A stretch of 64,000 bases of DNA, taken from the NCBI RefSeq assembly GCF_900188035.1, contig NZ_FZNN01000004.1, forward strand, positions 124,001 through 188,000, in the 5' to 3' direction. The DNA comes from Puniceibacterium sediminis (GTDB taxonomy: Bacteria; Pseudomonadota; Alphaproteobacteria; Rhodobacterales; Rhodobacteraceae). Below, in pieces: positions 29,250-37,663 of this stretch (position 1 is its first letter; every line of letters starts with the position of its first letter). The notes below the pieces were generated by a model, which was given only the letters and a program-made list of their open reading frames with translations, searched no databases and had not been told where the DNA came from. Made by a program: the position numbers and the translations under genes.

Positions 29250-30529
29250 TCAGCCGCGCCGACGAAGGAGCCAGCCTTCGATGCGGTCGTTGATTTCGTC
29301 CGCCAGATCCTGATCTTCGATCTCCATCACCGCTTCGGCAAGAAAGGCGATGGTCAAAAGGTCGGTTGCCGTGCCTTCGGGGATGCCGCGCGCGCGCATG
29401 TAGAACAGACCCTCTTCGTCGATCGCGCCCGAAGTCGAACCATGCGAACAGGCGACGTCATCGGCATAGATCTCAAGCTCGGGCTTGGCGAGGAACTGGC
29501 TGTCCCCATCCAGCAGAAGGCTTTGCGAGATCTGGTAGCCGTCGGTCTTTTGCGCGTCCTTCTTGACCAGGATCTTGCCCTGGAACACGCCGGTCGCACC
29601 GTTGCGCAGCACTTTCTTGAACACCTGACGGCTTTCGCAGTTCACCGCGTCGTGGGTGATGAAGATCGTGTCGTCATGGTGAAAATCGCCGTCCCCGACG
29701 CAGGCGCCGGCCACATGGGCAATGGCGTCATTGCCGGTCAGTTCGATGATGCAATCGTTGCGCGTCATCACGCCGTTGACCGTCAGGGTAAAGCTCTTGA
29801 ACGCCGATTCCGTACCAAGCCGCGCAAAGATATGCGTGGCCGTGCGAATTTCGTGATCGCGACCCTGCGCGCGGACATGGTGGAAACGGGCGGTGTCGGC
29901 CACGTCGACTTCCATCACACCGTTGAACCGCGCAGACGCCGGGCCATTTTCCAGAACTGTCAGTTCAGCACCGGCGTCCAGCTTGATCACATGGTGAAGG
30001 ATCGCGTCAGAAGTATCTGATTTACGGTGATAAATCAGGTTTACCGGCTTGCTGACCTTGCCCGTGACATGGATCAGCAGACCATCCGTCGCAAAGGCCG
30101 TGTTCAGCGTGGCGAGCGGGCGGTTCACCGGGGTCTGACCGTCGGTTTCCAGCTTGCCATAGAGATCGCGGGCCCAGTGGATATCGACCGTGCTTGTCGC
30201 GAGGCGTTCGATGGTGAGCCCCTCAAGGGTCAGATCATCGGAGGCATCGGCGTCGAACACACCATCGACAAAGACCACCTTAAGCCGGTCAACCGCACCG
30301 AAAAGCGGGGTGTCTTCGGCTTCGAACACTGCGGCCTTGGGCGTTTCCGCCTGGGTCAGCGTGTCGGGACGGGTGTATTTCCAATATTCGTCCCGCCGTG
30401 TCGGCAGGCCCATGATGCGCAGGCGCGCCAGTGCATCGGCACGCGCCACATCCGCCCAGCCACCCGATGGCAGGTCAAGCGAGGCAATACGCTCTTCCGT
30501 CAGATCCTGTTTTGTTTGCGGCAGGGCCA

Positions 30530-30530
<1 letters not shown>
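29250..30530 (-). CDS. sufD: Fe-S cluster assembly protein SufD
   Basis: Part of the SufBC2D scaffold for Fe-S assembly and iron acquisition. The 426-residue beta-helix protein ends with the SufBD core (FQGKILVKKDAQKTDGYQIS, SLLLDGDSQFLAKPELEIYA, then DDVACSHGSTSGAIDEEGLF), which holds the conserved His of SufD. ATG 30530 shares one base with the sufC stop. N-terminal half is divergent, as usual for SufD. Confidence 0.95.
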
Positions 30531-31285
<755 letters not shown>

Positions 31286-31336
31286 GTTTTCGTCCTTTTT
31301 CCGTCTCGTGGCGCGCGCGCCCGGGCGCGCCGTCTA

Positions 31337-31417
31337 TTACATGATCCGCAGCGCAACAGCCTGCGGGGTGATTTTGATCCGCGCCTTACGGCGGGTATAA
31401 AGTGTTCTGCGGGCCAT
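31337..31417 (-). CDS. predicted 26-residue basic peptide between ybjQ-like gene and sufC
   Basis: ATG at 31417 overlaps the preceding stop as TGATG and runs to TAA at 31337. The peptide starts [19 protein letters not shown] and is strongly basic (seven Arg/Lys in the first 15). No homolog recognised. Coupling to the gene before it and codons that look like its neighbours favour translation. It could instead be part of a leader controlling sufC. Confidence 0.4.
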   Translation of the reverse strand: MARRTLYTRRKARIKITPQAVALRIM

Positions 31418-31731
31418 CAGTCGATCACAACGGCCGTGCCCGAAACCGAAACCATGAGCATGGTGTCGCCCACCACCTCATAGTCGAAGTCCACGCCGAC
31501 AACCGCATTGGCACCATGGGCCGCGGCGCGCTGTTCCAGCTCGCGCATGGCCGTGTCACGGGCATCCTGCAGTTTCGATTCATAGGCACCGGACCGGCCG
31601 CCGACGATGTCGGTGATCGAGGCAAAGAAATCACGCACAAGGTTTGCGCCCATGATCGCCTCGCCCACCACGATGCCCTTGTAGGCGGTGATGCGGTGGC
31701 CTTCGATGCTGTTCGTGGTGGTCAGGATCAT
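31417..31731 (-). CDS. YbjQ/UPF0145-family protein
   Basis: A 104-residue protein of the heavy-metal-binding-domain/UPF0145 family: [40 protein letters not shown], and the C-terminal [19 protein letters not shown] are all family hallmarks. The fold makes pentamers; metal binding is not firmly shown. ATG 31731 overlaps the previous stop (ATGA). Located inside the suf operon between sufB and sufC. Confidence 0.9.
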   Translation of the reverse strand: MILTTTNSIEGHRITAYKGIVVGEAIMGANLVRDFFASITDIVGGRSGAYESKLQDARDTAMRELEQRAAAHGANAVVGVDFDYEVVGDTMLMVSVSGTAVVID

Positions 31732-31934
31732 TTCGGCAATCCCAGATAGGTAAAGAACATCATGGCCGCCGTCGCCAACGCCGCCGCCACCACGGCGGTG
31801 AGCAGCACAGAGCCGCCCACCAGCATGCCGGACTGGCCCTTGCCCTTGCGGATGCTCAGGCCGATCAGGCAACCGATAAAGATGCCAACCCCGACACCCG
31901 CCGATTTCGCGAACAGGTAGCCAAGCAGGCTCAT
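31728..31934 (-). CDS. small two-helix membrane protein in suf operon
   Basis: A 68-residue protein, [20 protein letters not shown] then a basic loop ([10 protein letters not shown]) and a second helix ending [11 protein letters not shown] 31934 overlaps the stop of the 28-residue frame before it, and its stop overlaps the YbjQ-family start; both overlaps are ATGA. Function unknown; probably a partner of the YbjQ-type protein. Confidence 0.7.
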   Translation of the reverse strand: MSLLGYLFAKSAGVGVGIFIGCLIGLSIRKGKGQSGMLVGGSVLLTAVVAAALATAAMMFFTYLGLPK

Positions 31935-32017
31935 ATCTTGCACCTTTTCAGATGGGCCTGCGCATAGACGCCCAGCAAACCCGTTCCAACCAACGTCAAA
32001 AGCAAGAGCGTTACCAT
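31931..32017 (-). CDS. predicted 28-residue membrane peptide downstream of sufB
   Basis: ATG 32017 is preceded by an AGGGTAGGGA ribosome site 30 bp after sufB. The product starts [19 protein letters not shown] and ends with a basic tail (HLKRCKI), a single membrane helix with a Cys near the C-terminus. Its stop overlaps the next start (ATGA). Too short for most gene finders. Good translation signals, no known homolog. Confidence 0.5.
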   Translation of the reverse strand: MVTLLLLTLVGTGLLGVYAQAHLKRCKI

Positions 32018-32047
32018 GATCAATTCCCTACCCTGCCGGACCGGCGC

Positions 32048-33601
32048 TTAGCCGACCGACCCTTCGAGTGAGATCGCCACAAGCGCCTGTGCTTCCATCG
32101 CGAATTCCATCGGCAGCGCCTGAAGCACTTCCTTGGCAAAGCCGTTCACGATCAGCGCGACGGCCTCTTCTTCGCCCATGCCACGCTGGCGGCAATAGAA
32201 CATCTGGTCGTCATCCACCTTGGAGGTGGTCGCCTCGTGTTCCACGCGCGAGGAATTGTTGCGCACCTCGATGTAGGGCACCGTATGCGCGCCGCACTTG
32301 TCCCCGATCAGCAGGCTGTCGCACTGGGTATAGTTGCGGCTGTCTTTTGCCTTGGGGTGCATCGAAACGAGCCCGCGATAGGTGTTCTGCGCCACGCCCG
32401 CGCTGATGCCCTTGGACACGATGCGCGACTTGGTGCGCTTGCCCAGATGGATCATCTTGGTGCCGGTATCGGCCTGCTGATGGTTGTTGGTGATGGCGAT
32501 CGAATAGAATTCGCCTTGCGAGTCATCACCGCGCAGGATGCAGGACGGGTATTTCCACGTCACGGCAGACCCGGTTTCGACCTGAGTCCACATCACCTTG
32601 GCCCGGTCGCCCCGGCAATCGGCACGCTTGGTCACAAAGTTGTAGATGCCGCCCTTGCCGTTCTCATCTCCGGGGTACCAGTTCTGAACGGTGGAGTATT
32701 TCACCTCGGCGTCTTCTTCGATGATGATCTCGACCACGGCCGCGTGCAGCTGGCTGATGTCACGCATCGGCGCGGTGCAGCCCTCAAGGTAGCTGACATA
32801 GCTGCCCTTGTCGGCAATGATCAGCGTGCGTTCGAACTGACCGGTGTTTTCCGCGTTGATGCGGAAATAGGTCGACAGCTCCATCGGGCAGCGCACGCCC
32901 GGCGGGATGTAGACGAACGAGCCATCGGAAAACACGGCCGAATTCAACGTCGCATAAAAGTTGTCCTGCACCGGCACGACCGATCCGAGGTACTTTTTCA
33001 CCAGTTCGGGATGTTCGCGGATCGCCTCGGAGATCGAACAGAAGATCACGCCGGCCTTCTGCAATTCCTTCTGGAAGGTGGTGCCGACGGAAACGGAATC
33101 GAACACCGCATCCACAGCGACCCGGCGCTCGGGTTCCTTGCCCTCAGCGGGCGATGCATCGGCACCTTCGACCCCGGCCAGAACCATCTGTTCCTTCAGC
33201 GGGATACCCAGCTTCTTGTAGGTTTCCAGCAGCTTGGGATCGACGTCATCCAGGGATTTGGGCTTTTCCGCCATGCTCTTGGGGCGGGCATAGTAGTACT
33301 GGTCCTGAAAATCGATCTCGGGATAGTCGACCATCGCCCAGTCGGGTTCCTTCATCTGCAGCCAGCGTTCATAGGCCGCCAGACGCCATTCGGTCATCCA
33401 CTCGGGTTCGTCGTTGTTCTTCGAGATCAGCTTGACGATATCGGTGGTCAGGCCCTTGGGGGCATAATCCATCTCGATCTCGGTGTTCCAGCCGTACTTG
33501 TACTTGCCGCCGACCTGCTGAACCTTGTCGACCGTATCCTGGTCGACGCCTTCCTTGACGATAACACCGGTGTCCGGTGTCGGATTGTCCAAAGCTGCCA
33601 T
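32048..33601 (-). CDS. sufB: Fe-S cluster assembly protein SufB
   Basis: Scaffold subunit of SufBC2D, where the nascent cluster is built. 517 residues. Conserved motifs include [31 protein letters not shown]-type insert region, [20 protein letters not shown], and the cysteine-containing SYLEGCTAP. Another is the C-terminal [11 protein letters not shown]-type region (here [20 protein letters not shown]). ATG 33601 has GAGGGT 6 bases upstream; an upstream GTG at 33628 is less likely. Four copies of a 20-bp repeat stand between it and the desulfurase gene before it. Confidence 0.96.
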   Translation of the reverse strand: MAALDNPTPDTGVIVKEGVDQDTVDKVQQVGGKYKYGWNTEIEMDYAPKGLTTDIVKLISKNNDEPEWMTEWRLAAYERWLQMKEPDWAMVDYPEIDFQDQYYYARPKSMAEKPKSLDDVDPKLLETYKKLGIPLKEQMVLAGVEGADASPAEGKEPERRVAVDAVFDSVSVGTTFQKELQKAGVIFCSISEAIREHPELVKKYLGSVVPVQDNFYATLNSAVFSDGSFVYIPPGVRCPMELSTYFRINAENTGQFERTLIIADKGSYVSYLEGCTAPMRDISQLHAAVVEIIIEEDAEVKYSTVQNWYPGDENGKGGIYNFVTKRADCRGDRAKVMWTQVETGSAVTWKYPSCILRGDDSQGEFYSIAITNNHQQADTGTKMIHLGKRTKSRIVSKGISAGVAQNTYRGLVSMHPKAKDSRNYTQCDSLLIGDKCGAHTVPYIEVRNNSSRVEHEATTSKVDDDQMFYCRQRGMGEEEAVALIVNGFAKEVLQALPMEFAMEAQALVAISLEGSVG

Positions 33602-33624
33602 GTCAGACCCTCTTTCGTTTTTAA

Positions 33625-33759
33625 TCACGCGGTTCGCGCGCGAATTTCGTTTTGGTCACGCGATCGGCGCGTGACTCTCATCTGTCTGGCGCAACCGCGC
33701 CTGTGTGCGTCACGCAATGCATGCGCGAAATCCCTCGTGTCACGCGGCACGCGCGCGAA
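33625..33759. repeat. four imperfect copies of a ~20-bp TCACGCG-type repeat before sufB
   Basis: Copies: TCACGCGGTTCGCGCGCGAA (33625-33644), TCACGCGATCGGCGCGTGA (33656-33674, itself a 7-bp inverted repeat), TCACGCAATGCATGCGCGAA (33710-33729) and TCACGCGGCACGCGCGCGAA (33740-33759). The last copy encodes the final codons of the desulfurase gene. Starts are 31, 54 and 30 bp apart. Possible regulator sites, RNA structure before sufB, or duplication of the gene's 3' end. Confidence 0.7.
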
Positions 33760-34783
33760 ACTTTTCATAGTGGCGCAGCCATACATCGGCAAAGCGCATC
33801 ACGTCTTCTTCGGTCGTCTCCGGGCCAAGGCTTACGCGGATTGCACCGCTTGCCGTGGCGTCGTCGTATCCCATCGCCCGCAACACGCGGCTGGCGCGCA
33901 CCTTGCCGCTGGAACAGGCGCTTCCGGCGCTGACGGCAAAGCCCGCCAGATCCATCTGCATCACCTGCGTCTCACCCTTCCAGCCCGGCACCGCCAGACA
34001 GCAGGTGTTCGGCAGACGCAGCGATTCATTCCCGACAAAAATAGTGTCTCCGGCCGCAGCCTCAATAACCTTTTCTAGAATATTTCTAAGTTCGGCAACC
34101 CCGTCCCAGACGCCGGCGTCCAGATCGCGTGCTGCTGCCGCTGCGGCAGCGCCAAATCCGGCGATGCCAATGACGTTTTCGGTGCCCGACCGACGCCCCA
34201 TTTCCTGCCCGCCGCCACGAATCTGCGCCGACAGGTCGGTGCCACGCTTTACCACAAGCGCGCCGATTCCCTTGGGGCCGCCCAGCTTGTGCGCGGAAAT
34301 CAGCGCCATCTGACAACCCGCCCAGTTGAAGGCAAAGGGCATCTTGCCAAAGACCTGCGTGGCATCGACCATGGCCAGCCCGTCGGGCAGATCCTGCACC
34401 ACGCCGGTTTCGGAATTCGCCGCCTGCAACACGCAACGCCCGGGGTCGGCCACTGTCACGACACCGTTCCGGTCCACCGGCAGCACCGGGTCAACCCAGG
34501 CCACAACCGCGTCATGTTCGACATCCGCGCCCAGCAATCCACGCCCCGCACAGGCCAGCGCCGCCGCCTCGGTTGCGCCAGAGACAAAGATCACATCCGC
34601 GCCGTCCGCGCCAAAGGCCGCCGAGACCTGCGCCCGGGCCGCCTCGACCAGCGACTTGGCCGCGCGCCCTTCGGCATGCACCGACGACGGATTGCCTGCC
34701 ACATCCATGGCGGCGATCATCGCCTCGCGCGCCTCGGTGCGCAAAGGCGCCGTCGCATTCCAGTCAAGATAGACCCGCTTCAC
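33740..34783 (-). CDS. NifS/IscS-type cysteine desulfurase
   Basis: A group I cysteine desulfurase of 347 residues: MKRVYLDWNATAPLR start, PLP-binding Lys166 in ISAHKLGGPKG, GGGQEMGRRSGTEN, and catalytic Cys290 in SAGSACSSGKV. It is shorter than E. coli IscS and is the second gene of the suf operon after iscR, an arrangement seen in Rhodobacterales. With SufS at the far end, the operon carries two desulfurases of different classes. A short stretch of its codons (residues 233-238) forms an iron-box-like sequence. Confidence 0.92.
   Translation of the reverse strand: MKRVYLDWNATAPLRTEAREAMIAAMDVAGNPSSVHAEGRAAKSLVEAARAQVSAAFGADGADVIFVSGATEAAALACAGRGLLGADVEHDAVVAWVDPVLPVDRNGVVTVADPGRCVLQAANSETGVVQDLPDGLAMVDATQVFGKMPFAFNWAGCQMALISAHKLGGPKGIGALVVKRGTDLSAQIRGGGQEMGRRSGTENVIGIAGFGAAAAAAARDLDAGVWDGVAELRNILEKVIEAAAGDTIFVGNESLRLPNTCCLAVPGWKGETQVMQMDLAGFAVSAGSACSSGKVRASRVLRAMGYDDATASGAIRVSLGPETTEEDVMRFADVWLRHYEKFRARAA
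34074..34090. promoter_or_regulatory. Irr/ICE-like box inside the cysteine desulfurase gene
   Basis: TCTAGAATATTTCTAAG matches TTTAGAA-N3-TTCTAAA at 12 of 14 positions. It is spelled by codons AGA-AAT-ATT-CTA-GAA-AAG (R233-K238), which include codons uncommon in the surrounding GC-rich genes (AGA, ATT, CTA). It lies about 470 bp upstream of sufB and could serve an internal promoter. Inference. Confidence 0.4.
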
Positions 34784-34795
34784 TCAGCCGTTCCC

Positions 34796-34817
34796 TTCAT
34801 CTGCCCAAAAATTTCCC
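34796..34817. repeat. degenerate Roseobacter-type intergenic repeat, copy 1
   Basis: TTCATCTGCCCAAAAATTTC and the following bases resemble the TTCATCTG-YCC-AWAW-CCC element also present at 47856, 53935 and, more distantly, 50003. It lies in the short spacer between iscR and the desulfurase gene. Confidence 0.45.
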
Positions 34818-34858
34818 AGAGAGCACGAGAGACAGCGTCCCCCGTGTCGCATCAGCGA

Positions 34859-35320
34859 TCACGCCTCATCGACCACAGCAAACAGCGTTGGCACCGCAGG
34901 GCACGGCACCAGCGCATTTTCCACCACATCCGACAGCCGCGTCTGGTGCAGGAACACATAGACATGCGCCGACAGGCCCTGCCACAAACGGTTGCTCAGG
35001 GACTGCGCCTTGCTGCCCGACAATCCGCCCGAGGCACCGGCCCCCTGATGCATCGCATTCACCGTTTCATCCACTGCGGCCAGGATATCGACCACACGAA
35101 TCTCTTGTGTCCTGCGCGCCAGCCGGTATCCGCCCCCCGGACCCCGCACAGAGGCCACCAGTTCCGCCCGCCGCAGTTTGACGAACAGCTGTTCGAGATA
35201 CGGCAATGAGATATCCTGCCGCCGCGATATATCGCTCAACGTCACGAGGTCCCCCTCGGGTTGCAGCGCGATATCCACCAGCGCCGCCATCGCATAACGA
35301 CCTTTTGTACTCAGCTTCAT
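34859..35320 (-). CDS. iscR: Rrf2-family regulator IscR (single-cysteine type)
   Basis: A 153-residue Rrf2 regulator of Fe-S biogenesis. The winged helix is MKLSTKGRYAMAALVDIALQ, ISRRQDISLPYLEQLFVKLR and SVRGPGGGYRL. The loop that normally carries three cluster-binding cysteines reads HQGAGASGGLSGSKAQS and has none; the only Cys is Cys140 (LVPCPAV). This single-cysteine form is known from Rhodobacter sphaeroides IscR, which still binds an Fe-S cluster. It heads the leftward suf operon and probably represses it when iron is plentiful. Confidence 0.93.
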   Translation of the reverse strand: MKLSTKGRYAMAALVDIALQPEGDLVTLSDISRRQDISLPYLEQLFVKLRRAELVASVRGPGGGYRLARRTQEIRVVDILAAVDETVNAMHQGAGASGGLSGSKAQSLSNRLWQGLSAHVYVFLHQTRLSDVVENALVPCPAVPTLFAVVDEA

Positions 35321-35440
35321 AAGCCCCCCCTTTTTCCATCCGGATTGCCGGATGACATGGTGCCCCCACCAATGCGACCGATTGACCTTGGACGCAACTG
35401 AGCCTATCTGCCTCAGATGCGCATCCCGGTGTAAACCGGA

Positions 35441-35457
35441 TTTAGAACCGTTCTAAG
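35441..35457. promoter_or_regulatory. Irr-type iron control element (ICE)
   Basis: TTTAGAACCGTTCTAAG fits the Irr/ICE consensus TTTAGAA-N3-TTCTAAA with one end mismatch. It stands 121-137 bp upstream of iscR and 56-72 bp upstream of the divergent hydrolase. Irr activates suf genes under iron limitation in related bacteria. irr itself is not in the window. Confidence 0.65.
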
Positions 35458-35460
35458 GTG

Positions 35461-35479
35461 CTTGAGAGAATTCGTCAAG
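35461..35479. promoter_or_regulatory. RirA/Rrf2-type iron box next to the ICE
   Basis: CTTGAGAGAATTCGTCAAG: 5-bp inverted arms giving TGA-N9-TCA, the layout of RirA iron-responsive boxes. It is three bases from the ICE, making a compact dual element in the iscR / hydrolase divergent promoter. Binding by the adjacent IscR is a reasonable guess. Confidence 0.5.
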
Positions 35480-35512
35480 AATTCCCGCACTGTTAAGGAG
35501 CTTGCCCGCCCC

Positions 35513-36166
35513 ATGCCCGAGGTCATCTTTCCTGGACCCGAAGGCCGCCTTGAAGGCCGCTATCACCCCCAAAAAGACCGCGACGCCCCGATCGCCATCG
35601 TGTTGCACCCGCATCCGCAGTTCGGCGGCACGATGAACAACAAGGTCGTCTACAACCTGCATTACGCCTTTTATAACATGGGCTTTACCGTGCTGCGGTT
35701 CAATTTCCGCGGCGTCGGGCGCAGCCAGGGCGAATATGATCAGGGCGTCGGCGAATTGTCCGACGCGGCATCGGCGCTGGATTACCTGCAGTCGATGAAC
35801 AACAATTCCAAGCATTGCTGGGTCGCGGGCTTCTCGTTCGGGGCCTGGATCGGCATGCAGTTGCTCATGCGTCGGCCTGAAATCACCGGCTTTGTTTCGG
35901 TCAGCCCGCCCGCCAATATGTACGACTTTTCCTTCCTTGCGCCCTGCCCCGCCTCCGGCCTGATCATCAACGGGTTGAACGATCGCGTGGCACCGCCTGC
36001 CGATACCCGCACTCTGGTCGGCAAGCTCAAGGAACAAAAGGGAATCACCGTCACCCACGAACAGATCGAGGGCGCCGGGCATTTCTTTGAAGAGCCGCAC
36101 ATGGGTACGATGATCGGGACGGTCACAGATTACGTGAAACGTCGACTGACCGAATCGACGCGCTAA
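35513..36166 (+). CDS. alpha/beta hydrolase (dienelactone-hydrolase-like)
   Basis: A 217-residue hydrolase: IVLHPHPQFGGTMNNKVVYN, LRFNFRGVGRSQGEYDQG, nucleophile Ser in VAGFSFGAW (about residue 107), Asp in GLNDRVAPP and His in GAGHFFEEP. This YfhR/Bem46-like type is common in alphaproteobacteria. AAGGAG lies 12-13 bases before ATG 35513, slightly long spacing. It is divergent from iscR and shares the iron-box region, so iron regulation is possible. Substrate unknown. Confidence 0.88.
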   Translation: MPEVIFPGPEGRLEGRYHPQKDRDAPIAIVLHPHPQFGGTMNNKVVYNLHYAFYNMGFTVLRFNFRGVGRSQGEYDQGVGELSDAASALDYLQSMNNNSKHCWVAGFSFGAWIGMQLLMRRPEITGFVSVSPPANMYDFSFLAPCPASGLIINGLNDRVAPPADTRTLVGKLKEQKGITVTHEQIEGAGHFFEEPHMGTMIGTVTDYVKRRLTESTR

Positions 36167-36194
36167 GCGCGGCTGTCTGTCAGAAAGGATGCGG

Positions 36195-36782
36195 ATGATG
36201 TCTTCGGATCGCATTTCTGCCCAGATGGATTTTCTGACCACGGCTGACCAGCTTAAATCGGTCAGCCGTGCCACGACCCTTGCCGATGGTTCACGATCTG
36301 AAAATTCGGCGGAACACAGCTGGCACGTCGCGCTTTATGCGCTGGTGCTGGGTGAACATGCGCCAGAAGGTGTGAACACCGACCGGGTGATCCGGATGCT
36401 GCTTTTGCACGATCTGGTTGAAATCGATGCGGGCGACGCGCCGATCTTTGGCGAACATGACGCGGCCGCACTGGCCGAACAGGAATCCGCCGCCGCTGAG
36501 CGGCTCTTTGGTCTGCTGCCCGGCGATCAGGGGCGTGCCCTGCGCGCGCTCTGGGACGAGTTCGAGGGCAATGTCACCCCCGACGCGCAATTCGCAAAAG
36601 CGCTCGACCGGTTCCAGCCGCCGAACCAGAACCTCGCTTCAGGTGGCGGGTCGTGGATTTCCTATGACGTTCAGTACGACACGCTTGTGGCGCGGGTCGG
36701 TTCCAAGATTGCGCACGGGGCGCCCATGCTTTGGGATTGGCTGCAACCGCGCGTCGCGGCCTTTTTCGAACGGATGCGCTGA
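36195..36782 (+). CDS. HD-domain phosphohydrolase (YfbR/HDDC2-like)
   Basis: A 195-residue metal-dependent phosphohydrolase. The HD motif is split as ENSAEHSWHVALYA (about residue 37) and LLLHDLVEIDAGD (about 76), and a late Asp is in KALDRFQP. This matches the YfbR/HDDC2 5'-deoxynucleotidase group. In-frame ATGs occur at 36189, 36195 and 36198; AAAGGA is best placed for 36195 or 36198. It starts 28 bp after the hydrolase and is probably co-transcribed. Confidence 0.87.
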   Translation: MMSSDRISAQMDFLTTADQLKSVSRATTLADGSRSENSAEHSWHVALYALVLGEHAPEGVNTDRVIRMLLLHDLVEIDAGDAPIFGEHDAAALAEQESAAAERLFGLLPGDQGRALRALWDEFEGNVTPDAQFAKALDRFQPPNQNLASGGGSWISYDVQYDTLVARVGSKIAHGAPMLWDWLQPRVAAFFERMR

Positions 36783-36790
36783 CCCGTGGT

Positions 36791-36898
36791 TTAGCAGCGG
36801 GGGTCGGCGGCGCGCAGGCCACGTTGCGTGCCCCGGATGGCGACATAGCCGCGCGGCCCGGCGCCAACCACCATCATGTCAAAGCTTTGCGTAGCCAG
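36791..36898 (-). pseudogene. remnant of dihydrolipoyl dehydrogenase N-terminus (lpdA fragment)
   Basis: The minus strand reads LATQSFDMMVVGAGPRGYVA then IRGTQRGLRAADPRC and a stop. This closely follows the LpdA start ([27 protein letters not shown]), including the FAD-binding GAGPxGYVA, with one residue missing and the third Gly replaced. Nothing of the remaining ~430 residues follows; the HD gene ends 9 bp away. The initiating Met has become Leu, and a stop lies just upstream. Best read as debris of a deleted lpdA copy. Confidence 0.65.
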
Positions 36899-36979
36899 TC
36901 CCGCCCCCGATCACCTGCCCGGGGCACGGCTGGCGCATCCCCCGGGTGGTTCAATCTGGGCCGGTTGAGGGCCGAGGGT

Positions 36980-37555
36980 TCAGGCGGTTTCCTGCAATTC
37001 GCGGAACGTGCGCCCATAGCCACCCGAGGCGACATAAGCCTGTTCGTTGCGCGTCAATCCACGCGACAGCGCCTCGCTGCGGGTCGGGAAGCGGCCGAAC
37101 TGGCGGATGACCTCGCGATGCGCGCGGGCGTGCAGCAGGTTGTTGGCACCGGATTCGGGCATACGTTCGTTCATCAGGCGAATGCAGCGGTCCTGATCGC
37201 TCAGGTTTTCGGAATGCATCAGCGGCATGTAAAAGAACTGTCGCGCCGGTTCGTCGATCTTCATGTCCCAGCCACGCCCGATGGCCTGTTTCGCCACGGC
37301 CAGCGCCACGCGATCCGATGCAAAGCTTTCGCCCGAGCCGCGGAACATGTTGCGCGGAAACTGGTCCATGAGAATGGTATAGGCCAGCGAACCGCCGGGA
37401 TAGGTCAGCCAGAAACCAAAGCGGCCTTCCATGGCGGCTTTCCATGTTTCTTCGAACCGGGTGCGTACAGTCGCATCTAGCTCCGGATCGCTCTTGTACC
37501 AGCCGCTCTCGCCAACCTCATCGAGCCAGAAAGTCAAAATCTCTTCGGGCGTCAC
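36980..37555 (-). CDS. DUF924-family protein
   Basis: 191 residues, helical, matching DUF924: MTPEEILTFWLDEVGESGWY start, GSLAYTILMDQFPRNMFRG, PARQFFYMPLMHSENLSDQD and the C-terminal FPTRSEALSRGLTRNEQAY. Distantly TPR-like fold. No biochemical role is established; often near membrane or stress genes. Isolated, on the opposite strand to the HD gene. Confidence 0.9.
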   Translation of the reverse strand: MTPEEILTFWLDEVGESGWYKSDPELDATVRTRFEETWKAAMEGRFGFWLTYPGGSLAYTILMDQFPRNMFRGSGESFASDRVALAVAKQAIGRGWDMKIDEPARQFFYMPLMHSENLSDQDRCIRLMNERMPESGANNLLHARAHREVIRQFGRFPTRSEALSRGLTRNEQAYVASGGYGRTFRELQETA

Positions 37556-37663
37556 TTTGGGCCTCCATCTTCATCAGTCTCTGCCAATGTCCATTTGACG
37601 TTACAATTGCAGAACTTTGATTGAACAGTAACTTTTCGTGTCAGAACGTCACAGACTCAGGGC

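Noticed and set aside
33625-33759. CRISPR array
   Set aside because: The four repeats are imperfect, unevenly spaced (31, 54, 30 bp) with spacers too short, and no cas genes are present.
32237-34078. Long rightward open frame antisense to sufB
   Set aside because: GC-rich genes leave open antisense frames; sufB is unmistakable on the other strand.
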